Below, piece by piece: positions 1 through 4,864 of a stretch of DNA of 5,964 bases; the stretch's first letter is position 1; each line of letters starts with the position of its first letter. Under the pieces are notes generated by a model that worked only from the letters and a program-made list of their open reading frames with translations, made no database searches and was not told the origin of the DNA. Both the position numbers and the translations under genes were made by a program. The DNA comes from Chromobacteriaceae bacterium (GTDB lineage Bacteria; Pseudomonadota; Gammaproteobacteria; Burkholderiales; Aquaspirillaceae): NCBI GenBank assembly GCA_030151505.1, contig JASLDQ010000020.1, positions 1-5,964 on the forward strand, read 5' to 3'.

Positions 1-1
1 T

Positions 2-511
2 CCGGTATCGGGCGGTGAGGTGGGGGCCATCAACGGCACCCTGACCATCATGGTTGGCGGTCGCCAGCAAGCCTTCGACAAGGCACTGCCGGTCCTGCAG
101 GCCATGGGCAAGACCATTACCCGCATCGGCGATTCCGGGGCTGGCGCGGTGGCCAAGGCCTGCAACCAGATCGTGGTGGCGCTGAACGTGCAGGCGGTGG
201 CCGAGGCCATGAAGCTGGCCGATGCCTGCGGTGTCGACAAGGCCAAGGTGCGGGAGGCGTTGCTGGGCGGTTTTGCCGGCAGCCGCGTGCTGGACATCCA
301 CGGCCAGCGCATCATCGACGACAACTACGCCCCCGGCTTCAAGGCCCGCCTGCATCTCAAGGACATGGGCATCGTCAATGCCACCGCCGCCGAACTGGGC
401 GCCGCTTTGCCGGCTACGGCCGCGGTCAGCCAGCTGATCCGCCAGCAAGTCGAGGCCGGTGACGGCGAGCTGGATTCGGCTGCAATCGCGCGGATCATTG
501 CCGCCTCTTGA
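2..511 (+). CDS. garR: 2-hydroxy-3-oxopropionate (tartronate semialdehyde) reductase, 5'-truncated by window edge
   Basis: This is the C-terminal 169 residues of a beta-hydroxyacid dehydrogenase, NAD(P)H-dependent, cytoplasmic. The family reduces tartronate semialdehyde to D-glycerate in glyoxylate/glucarate breakdown. The reading frame is open from base 2 and begins with PVSGGEVGAINGTL, the substrate-binding signature normally found near residue 120 of a protein of about 295 residues, so the Rossmann NAD-binding half lies left of the window. A GTG at 20 falls inside this conserved motif and is not a real start. The GDSGAGAVAKACNQ block carries the expected catalytic lysine (visible residue 52) and the asparagine three residues later (55). 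GGFAGSR and PGFKARLHLKD are also typical of the GarR/GlxR subgroup. The subgroup is favoured over 3-hydroxyisobutyrate dehydrogenase by KACNQIVVALNVQAVAEA, but the exact substrate is inferred. The gene is followed by a terminator-like hairpin and converges on the DUF3592 gene. Without the upstream genes its operon cannot be named. Confidence 0.88.
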   Translation, partial: PVSGGEVGAINGTLTIMVGGRQQAFDKALPVLQAMGKTITRIGDSGAGAVAKACNQIVVALNVQAVAEAMKLADACGVDKAKVREALLGGFAGSRVLDIHGQRIIDDNYAPGFKARLHLKDMGIVNATAAELGAALPATAAVSQLIRQQVEAGDGELDSAAIARIIAAS

Positions 512-634
512 GGAATGACACGCTGGCGCCCCTGCGTTGATCCCGGCGTCGCCGCGTTGCAAGGTGCAGCGAGGCAGCATATCCGGCTGGACGGCGGGTA
601 AGGAGCGGCAGGCTACACGGTGGGTCAAAATGAC

Positions 635-669
635 ACGAGCCGCGATGGGGATTTCCTGTCGCGGCTCGT
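635..669. terminator. Probable two-way intrinsic terminator between convergent genes
   Basis: An 11-base perfect inverted repeat (635-645 ACGAGCCGCGA, 659-669 TCGCGGCTCGT) encloses a 13-base loop. On the plus strand the stem is followed by TCGTTTCC, a weak T-rich tail. On the minus strand it is followed by GTCATTTTGA, which contains four T. The position between two genes that point at each other fits a shared terminator for the reductase and the DUF3592/ruvX/yqgE unit. Both T-tracts are short, so efficiency is uncertain. Confidence 0.65.
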
Positions 670-828
670 TCGTTTCCGGGGGGGGGCTGCGTGATGTGCT
701 GGGCAGCGGTGCCCGTGCGGGGGAGACCGGTCATGCCGGGAAGACCACAAGGTCGGACCCGGTGCGGTGTCGCTGGAAGGGCTCAACTAACAAATCTGTT
801 TCATGTCGGCCAGTCGGTCAGCCGCAGG

Positions 829-846
829 TCCGGTTCTTCGACCGGA
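829..846. other. Small hairpin just downstream of the DUF3592 stop
   Basis: TCCGGT (829-834) and ACCGGA (841-846) pair perfectly around the six-base loop TCTTCG. It lies 24 bases past the stop codon of the minus-strand DUF3592 gene. No T-tract follows on either strand, so it may be a 3'-end stabilising or pausing structure, or chance in GC-rich DNA. Confidence 0.3.
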
Positions 847-870
847 TGGCCCGGGTTCCGGCGACGCGGC

Positions 871-1341
871 TCAGTCGACACCCTGTCCGGACCGCCATGC
901 CATCCACAGCGCGAACAGCGCAACGGCCCCGGCCAGCGCCATCCCGATCCAGACCGTCCAGTGCCGGCCTGGCTCCAGGCAGCTTTCCGCCGGATTGGCC
1001 GGGTTGACGTAGACCGTCACCTTGCTGCCGGCTGGATAGCGTTCGGCGATGCGTTGCTCCGGCTGAATCTCCTGGCTGTAACCCGGCTCGGGAAAGCGGC
1101 GCTGGATCGATTCATGCAAGCGACCATCCGCCGTGTAGCGGTAGCGCACGATGGCCTTGTATTCCCACATCCTGTCTTTGTTGCTGCGGGCGGCGCGCTG
1201 ATCGACCCCGCTGGCGAGCACCGTGCCTTCAGTGCGGCGCCAGTTTTCGGCCGCGGCGGCCTTGTCGCCTTGCCGTTGCAGCATCAGGGCGCCAAGGCCG
1301 GCCATGGCTGCGAGGAGCAGGAAAAACAGGGTGCGGAACAT
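871..1341 (-). CDS. DUF3592 domain membrane protein
   Basis: The predicted protein has 156 residues. An N-terminal hydrophobic segment (about 2-21, starting MFRTLFFLLLAAMAG) and a C-terminal one (about 128-149) flank a globular middle. The middle shows the DUF3592 pattern: a strand with ENWRRTEGTVLAS, then YKAIVRYRYTADGRLHES, then RYPAGSKVTVYVNPANPAESCLEPG (about 101-125), a Y-G-V-x-Y-NP-x-NP-x-x-S-x-LEPG signature. The topology implies two membrane passes with the domain probably outside the cytoplasm. No biochemical function is known for the family. The ATG at 1341 is chosen because it places the hydrophobic segment at the N-terminus. The other in-frame ATG at 1407 would add 22 residues not typical of the family and overlap ruvX by 26 bases. 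Neither has a clear Shine-Dalgarno site. It lies 40 bases after ruvX on the same strand, so co-transcription is likely. Confidence 0.82.
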   Translation of the reverse strand: MFRTLFFLLLAAMAGLGALMLQRQGDKAAAAENWRRTEGTVLASGVDQRAARSNKDRMWEYKAIVRYRYTADGRLHESIQRRFPEPGYSQEIQPEQRIAERYPAGSKVTVYVNPANPAESCLEPGRHWTVWIGMALAGAVALFALWMAWRSGQGVD

Positions 1342-1381
1342 GACGAGAGCGTGTGAGTGAAGAGGAAAACGGGTTTCGGGT

Positions 1382-1810
1382 TTACGGCAAGGCCACGCCG
1401 CCACCATCCAGATAGGCCTGCAGGATGATCTGCGCGGCGACCTGATCCAGTGCCGGCTTTTGCTTGCGTCCGCGCAAACCCACGTCGTGCAGCTGGCGTT
1501 CGGCTACCTGCGAGCTGTGACGCTCGTCCACCAGAATCACCGGCAGGCCGAAGCGGCCATCCAGCCGTTGGGCGAACTTGCGCGCCAGCCTCGTCATCTC
1601 ATGCTCGGTGCCGTCGGCGTGGGTGGGCAGTCCCACCACCAGCCCGGCCGGTCGCCATTCGTCTATCAGTGCCGCGATGCGGGCGAAGCGGGCGTCGTTG
1701 GTCGCGGCGGCGATGGTTTCCAGCGGGTGGGCGATGCCGACCAGCTTCTCGCCGACGGCCACTCCGATACGAGCTTCGCCGAAATCGAGGCCCAGATACG
1801 TGCCGCTCAT
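1382..1810 (-). CDS. ruvX: Putative pre-16S rRNA nuclease / Holliday junction resolvase-like RuvX (YqgF)
   Basis: The protein has 142 residues, the usual size for the YqgF/RuvX family, a RNase H-fold cytoplasmic nuclease linked to 16S rRNA 5'-end maturation and to Holliday-junction-like resolution. The N-terminus [20 protein letters not shown] holds the first catalytic aspartate (D9) in the family's DFGxxRIGVAV motif. [12 protein letters not shown] (about 56-67) and the [11 protein letters not shown] block (about 94-104) with its acidic pair follow. [17 protein letters not shown] (about 118-133) supplies the C-terminal catalytic aspartate (D122). The start at 1810 is fixed by the LDFG motif and by the ATGA overlap with the yqgE stop, which implies translational coupling. 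GAGG lies at 1824-1821 on the minus strand, 10 bases before the ATG. The same frame stays open farther upstream through yqgE, but that extension is antisense-like noise in another frame of yqgE. In many proteobacteria pyrR/pyrB follow ruvX; here a DUF3592 gene does. Confidence 0.95.
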   Translation of the reverse strand: MSGTYLGLDFGEARIGVAVGEKLVGIAHPLETIAAATNDARFARIAALIDEWRPAGLVVGLPTHADGTEHEMTRLARKFAQRLDGRFGLPVILVDERHSSQVAERQLHDVGLRGRKQKPALDQVAAQIILQAYLDGGGVALP

Positions 1811-2367
1811 GCGTGGCCTGCCTCGCCCGACAGCAGCGCGGGGTCGAAGCCCAGCAGCTTGATGGCCGCGTCGTAGCGGTCTTCCGGCGGCAGGTCGAAC
1901 ACGATGCTCATGTCGGCCGGCACCGTCAGCCAGCCGTTCTGGCCGATTTCGTGCTCGAGCTGTCCCGCCTCCCAACCGGCGTAGCCCAGCGCCACCAGCA
2001 TCCGTTCCGGCCCGTGTCCTTCGCCGACGGCCGTCAGAATGTCCTTCGATGTGGTCATCGCAATGTCGTCGGTCACGCTCAGGCTCGACTGCCAGTTGCC
2101 CAGCGGCTGATGCAGCACGAAGCCGCGATCCGCCTGCACCGGCCCGCCGAAATAGACCGGCAGCTTGGCCAGCTCGGTCCGGCTGAGCTTGAGTCCGATC
2201 TGGGAAAACAGTTCTTCCAGCGACATGTCGGAAGCGCGATTGACGATCATCCCCATGGCGCCGTGCTCGGTGTGCTCGCACAGATACACCACTGACCGCG
2301 CAAAGAAGGGATCGGCCATATTGGGCATGGCGATCAGGAAGTGATGGGAGAGGGAGAGTGCGCTCAT
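1807..2367 (-). CDS. yqgE: YqgE/AlgH family protein (UPF0301)
   Basis: The 186-residue product matches the family length (the E. coli protein is about 187). Diagnostic blocks are [14 protein letters not shown] (9-22), [11 protein letters not shown] (34-44), [15 protein letters not shown] (72-86), [16 protein letters not shown] (126-141) and the closing W-x-VPAD...IVFD (146-158). The family was named AlgH after its link to alginate regulation in Pseudomonas; its molecular role is unsettled, and it is a soluble cytoplasmic protein by appearance. The ATG at 2367 is preferred because the conserved [15 protein letters not shown] start sits there. The longer in-frame start at 2523 would add 52 arginine/proline-rich residues that overlap the acyltransferase remnant on the other strand. 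No Shine-Dalgarno is visible, and a CATAAT hexamer lies only 6 bases before the ATG. It is the first gene of the minus-strand group and overlaps ruvX by four bases (ATGA). Confidence 0.95.
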   Translation of the reverse strand: MSALSLSHHFLIAMPNMADPFFARSVVYLCEHTEHGAMGMIVNRASDMSLEELFSQIGLKLSRTELAKLPVYFGGPVQADRGFVLHQPLGNWQSSLSVTDDIAMTTSKDILTAVGEGHGPERMLVALGYAGWEAGQLEHEIGQNGWLTVPADMSIVFDLPPEDRYDAAIKLLGFDPALLSGEAGHA

Positions 2368-2373
2368 GCCGGG

Positions 2374-2402
2374 ATTATGGCATGGACGGCACCAAGGAGC
2401 AG
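2374..2402 (-). promoter_or_regulatory. Weak candidate promoter for yqgE-ruvX-DUF3592
   Basis: On the minus strand a CATAAT hexamer (2379-2374) differs from TATAAT by one base. A poor -35 match CTGCTC (2402-2397) lies 17 bases upstream. Transcription from it would start at or within a few bases of the yqgE ATG, giving a nearly leaderless message, which would fit the absence of a Shine-Dalgarno site. The -35 match is weak and the real promoter may lie farther upstream, inside the remnant. Confidence 0.25.
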
Positions 2403-2437
2403 GGGGGAAAGCAGGTGCCGGTCTTTGAGTGGGATGA

Positions 2438-2884
2438 ATGTCGGGTGACATGTTGTCTGGCGCGCGCGGAGGCAGCCGTGGCCCCGTCTGTTTGGCGGCG
2501 TACCGCCGCCGCCTGATCGACACAGCCTGCCACTACGCCCGCCAGCGACCGGTGTATTACGTCAAGCCGATCCCGGAATTCAGTATCAGTATTCCGAACG
2601 TGATGGCGCGCAACCTGATGCGGTATGGAACATCCGGACCGGTCCCGACGCTGCCGCTGGCCGATTATTACCGACGTCATGCCTTCGTTCTCGACGCGCT
2701 GAACGAAGCCCGGGAGCGCTGCGGCATTCATCTGCTCGATCCCGTGCCGTATCTGTGTCCGAACGGGTTGTGCATGAGTGCATACCGGGGGCGACCGCTG
2801 TATTATGACAACACCCATCTGAACGAGTACGGCAACCGCTTCCTCGTGCCGATGTTCCGCGAGGTGTTCGCCACCAGATCCTGA
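2438..2884 (+). pseudogene. C-terminal remnant of a membrane acyltransferase with SGNH domain (OafA/YrhL-like)
   Basis: The 148-residue open frame matches the end of acyltransferase-3 proteins fused to a periplasmic SGNH domain, which O-acetylate surface polysaccharides. Visible family features are RPVYYVKPIPEF (37-48), LDPVPYLCPNGLC with two cysteines (100-112), and GRPLYYDNTHLNEYGNRFLVPMF (118-140). D124 and H127 form the DxxH catalytic pair. Missing are the roughly ten membrane helices and the early SGNH block with the GDSH nucleophile serine. Family similarity seems to begin near residue 22; the first 21 residues ([15 protein letters not shown]...) look like random high-GC translation. 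A TGA directly before the ATG closes the frame, and yqgE occupies the DNA upstream, so the missing part is not nearby. No Shine-Dalgarno is visible. Base composition is visibly less GC-rich than moxR and later genes, which suggests horizontal origin. A short expressed product cannot be excluded but would lack the nucleophile. Confidence 0.75.
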
Positions 2885-2895
2885 TCCCGGCCGAG

Positions 2896-2934
2896 GCGGT
2901 ATCGCGGCCCTGCCGCTGCCTTGGCCGATACCGC
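2896..2934 (+). terminator. Imperfect hairpin between the acyltransferase remnant and moxR
   Basis: GCGGTATC (2896-2903) pairs with GATACCGC (2927-2934). After a two-base bulge (2904-2905), GGCC (2906-2909) pairs with GGCC (2923-2926), leaving a 13-base loop. It begins 11 bases after the remnant's stop codon, where the lost gene's terminator would be expected. No T-tract follows on either strand, so intrinsic termination is doubtful. Confidence 0.35.
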
Positions 2935-3012
2935 GGGCAGCCGAGCGTCACCGTCACGCAGCGGTCGAGTTCTTTGCTGCATTACCGCGCTGTGCCGGCC
3001 ACGCGCATGCCA

Positions 3013-3018
3013 TATGAT
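3013..3018 (+). promoter_or_regulatory. Candidate -10 element for the moxR operon
   Basis: TATGAT (one mismatch from TATAAT) lies 27 bases before the moxR ATG within a short AT-rich patch (3009-3025) in otherwise GC-rich DNA. No convincing -35 hexamer is seen 16-18 bases upstream (the bases near 2990-2996 read CTGTGCC). If used, the leader would be about 20 bases. Confidence 0.35.
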
Positions 3019-3045
3019 GAATAGTCCTCTCGCCCGGATTCGTTC

Positions 3046-3942
3046 ATGCACGCACTCTCCCACGCCTACCACGAACTCGGCCGCATTGTGCTTGGCAAGG
3101 ACCGCCAGCTCCGGCTGGCGCTGGCTTGCCTGGTCGCGCGCGGCCATCTGCTGATCGAGGACATTCCCGGCGTCGGCAAGACCACGCTGGCACATGCGCT
3201 GGCCGTGGTGCTGGGGCTGGGTTTCGGTCGGGTGCAGTTCACCGGCGACTTGCTGCCGGCCGACATCACCGGCGTCAACGTGTTCGACCGCGACAGCAGC
3301 GCATTCCGTTTCGAGCCAGGGCCGCTGTTCAACCAGGTGCTGCTGGCCGATGAAATCAACCGCGCCTCCCCGCGCACGCAAAGCGCCTTGCTGGAGGCGA
3401 TGGAAGAACGCCAGGTCACGGTCGACGGCGTGACCCGCAAATTGCCCGAACCCTTTTTCGTCATCGCCACCCAGAATCCGTCGGAGCAGGTCGGCGTGTT
3501 TCCCCTTCCTGAATCGCAGCTGGACCGCTTCCTGATGCGCGTCAGGCTCGGCTACCCCGCGCGCGAGGCCGAACGGACCCTGCTTCTGGGCGAAGACCGG
3601 CGCGCCATGCTGGCCGGACTGACGCCGCTGATGACGCCGGCGCAGTTGCTGGCGGCGCAGACCGCCGCGCAGCAGGTCTACGTGGCGCCGGCGCTGGCCG
3701 ACTATGTGCTGGACCTGCTGGCCGCTACCCGACAGGCCGGCTGGTGCCGGCCGGGGCTGAGCCCGCGAGCGGGGGTCGCGCTGGTGCAGGCGGCGCGAGC
3801 CTGGGCCTTGCTGGGCGGCCGGGGCGAAGTGCTGCCGGAGGACGTACAGGCGGTGTTCGCCGCCGTGGCCGGACACCGCCTGGGGCCGGCCGCCGACGCC
3901 GACCGGATCGACGGATTGCTCGCCGATGTCGCGCTGGCGTGA
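3046..3942 (+). CDS. moxR: MoxR family AAA+ ATPase
   Basis: This 298-residue protein carries all core AAA+ motifs: Walker A PGVGKTT (41-47), GVNVFDRDSSAFRFEPGPLF (77-95, the MoxR-type insert), Walker B VLLADEIN (98-105), the NRASPRTQSALLEAMEERQV stretch (105-124), sensor 1 ATQNPSE (141-147), PLPESQLDRFLMR (153-165) and sensor 2 GLSPRAG (237-243). MoxR ATPases act in the cytoplasm as chaperone-like machines, often on metal insertion or assembly of partner proteins encoded beside them. Here the partners are the DUF58 and transglutaminase-like genes downstream. The ATG at 3046 is the start that fits the usual N-terminus (HALSHAYHELGRIVLGKDRQLRLAL). Only a weak GGA at 3037-3039 serves as a ribosome site. 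The 3' end overlaps the next gene by 17 bases. The substrate is unknown. Confidence 0.95.
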   Translation: MHALSHAYHELGRIVLGKDRQLRLALACLVARGHLLIEDIPGVGKTTLAHALAVVLGLGFGRVQFTGDLLPADITGVNVFDRDSSAFRFEPGPLFNQVLLADEINRASPRTQSALLEAMEERQVTVDGVTRKLPEPFFVIATQNPSEQVGVFPLPESQLDRFLMRVRLGYPAREAERTLLLGEDRRAMLAGLTPLMTPAQLLAAQTAAQQVYVAPALADYVLDLLAATRQAGWCRPGLSPRAGVALVQAARAWALLGGRGEVLPEDVQAVFAAVAGHRLGPAADADRIDGLLADVALA

Positions 3943-4864
3943 GTGGCGGCACGCTCGACTGCTGGCGGCCGCCCCGGCGGCGCCGGCCGGATGCGTCCAG
4001 TCTCGCAATATCCGGCTGTGGCCGAGCAGTAGCGGCTGGGCCATGGCACTATCCGTGCTGGCGATCTGGCTGGTCGCGCTCAACTACAACCTCAATCTGG
4101 CCTACCTGTTGGCGTACTGGCTCGCAGCGCTGGTGCTGGTGTCGCTGGCATTCACCTGGCGCGAGCTGGCCGGGCTGGCGCTGCGGCTCGATCCGGCCGA
4201 ACCGGTTTTTGCCGGCGGCGTGGCCAGATTACCGCTGACGCTGAGCAATCCGGCGGGCCGGGCGCGCATTGCGCTGGAGATCGGCTGGGATGGCGCCCCG
4301 GTCCAGCACGTGACGCTGGCGGCGGGCGAGATGCGGCGGATCGAGTTGCCGCTGCCTCTGCCCAGGCGCGGTCGCTGGCCGCTGCCGCCGCTGGTGCTGG
4401 CCAGCAGCGCGCCTTTCGGGCTGGCGCGGGCATGGACCGCGTGGCGCTTCCCTCTGCCGGCGCTGGCCTGGCCGCTGCCGGACGACGTCCATTCCTCCGC
4501 CCCTCTATCCGGCAACGAGGGCGGGGCGCATCGGCAGGCGATAGACGGCGACGAATGGTCACGGTTGGAGCCGTGGCGCACGGGCGAATCCCCCGCGCGG
4601 GTGGCGTGGAAAACCGTGGCTCACGGCGGACCGCCGCTGACCCTGCGCTTTGAGGCCGCCGCCGGCATTCAAGTCGCGCAACTGGACTGGGACGACTGGC
4701 CGGCGCTGGCGACCGAAGCGCGTCTGTGCCGGCTGGCGCGGCTGGCGCTGGATGCCCATCACGCCGGCCTGGCGCTGCGGCTGCGGCTACCGGAAGGCGT
4801 GACCGCCGGCACGCTCGACGACGTCCTTACCGCGCTGGCGCTTCATCCGGCGGGAGAGGCGTGA
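3926..4864 (+). CDS. DUF58 domain membrane protein of the MoxR-TgpA cluster
   Basis: The 312-residue product has two closely spaced membrane helices (about 38-53 and 57-76) around the conserved ALNYNLNLAYLLAYWLAAL stretch. A beta-rich region follows with SSAPFGLARAW (160-170). The DUF58 signature is DGDEWSRLEPWRTGESPARVAWKTVAH (207-233), a variant of the GD-x-x-R-x-IDWK-x-x-AR pattern. The C-terminal part (LDWDDWPALATEARLCRLARLALDAHHAGLALRLRLP, about 253-289) matches the short proteobacterial version, which lacks an obvious MIDAS metal-binding motif. The protein is thought to be a membrane-anchored partner of MoxR; its function is not established. The ATG at 3926 lies within moxR (17-base overlap). 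No other good in-frame start exists before residue M40, which would cut into the first helix. It overlaps the next gene by one base (TGATG). The 28-residue alanine/arginine-rich N-terminus before RLWPSSSGW is poorly conserved. Confidence 0.9.
   Translation: MSRWREWRHARLLAAAPAAPAGCVQSRNIRLWPSSSGWAMALSVLAIWLVALNYNLNLAYLLAYWLAALVLVSLAFTWRELAGLALRLDPAEPVFAGGVARLPLTLSNPAGRARIALEIGWDGAPVQHVTLAAGEMRRIELPLPLPRRGRWPLPPLVLASSAPFGLARAWTAWRFPLPALAWPLPDDVHSSAPLSGNEGGAHRQAIDGDEWSRLEPWRTGESPARVAWKTVAHGGPPLTLRFEAAAGIQVAQLDWDDWPALATEARLCRLARLALDAHHAGLALRLRLPEGVTAGTLDDVLTALALHPAGEA
4852..4859 (+). promoter_or_regulatory. Ribosome binding site fixing the tgpA-like start
   Basis: GGGAGAGG lies inside the end of the DUF58 gene, 4 bases before the ATG at 4864 (about 7 from its GGAG core). 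It is the clearest Shine-Dalgarno match of the genes in this window and supports independent or re-initiating translation of the transglutaminase-like gene. Confidence 0.6.

Larger units (their letters stand above)
512..870. other. Non-coding convergent intergenic region
   Basis: About 360 bases lie between the stop of the reductase gene and the stop of the DUF3592 gene on the opposite strand. Open frames cross it on both strands, but none resembles a known protein. They are arginine- and proline-rich in the way of random high-GC translation, and some run on antisense into the DUF3592 gene. The visible content is one strong hairpin (635-669), a run of nine G (678-686), a small hairpin (829-846) and a short AT-richer patch near 783-803. 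I see no tRNA-like cloverleaf or mobile element end. Confidence 0.7.

Noticed and set aside
700..800. Possible tRNA or tRNA remnant (GGTC/GACC pairings near 740-755)
   Set aside because: Only short local pairings are seen; no acceptor stem, anticodon arm or T-arm consensus can be assembled on either strand.
691..1356. A 221-codon plus-strand open frame starting in the intergenic gap
   Set aside because: Most of it is antisense to the DUF3592 gene, and its first part has no recognisable motif or ribosome site.
1811..2281. N-terminal extension of the ruvX frame, as if a fused longer protein
   Set aside because: The extension is the out-of-frame reading of yqgE on the same strand; the LDFG motif lies only a few residues after the ATG at 1810, as the family requires.
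1450..2295. A 281-codon plus-strand open frame opposite ruvX and yqgE
   Set aside because: It is antisense to two strongly conserved genes and has only shadow-frame composition.
2494..2510. GGCGGC/GCCGCC hairpin at the start of the remnant
   Set aside because: It arises from Ala and Arg codons in GC-rich sequence and has no T-tract or other regulatory context.
2368..2523. 52-residue N-terminal extension of yqgE from the ATG at 2523
   Set aside because: It is Arg/Pro-rich, lies beyond the conserved family N-terminus, and overlaps the acyltransferase remnant in antisense.
2803..4083. A 426-codon open frame on the minus strand opposite moxR
   Set aside because: It is antisense to a clear AAA+ ATPase, rich in Gln, Arg and Ala in the way of high-GC shadow frames, and shows no domain motif.
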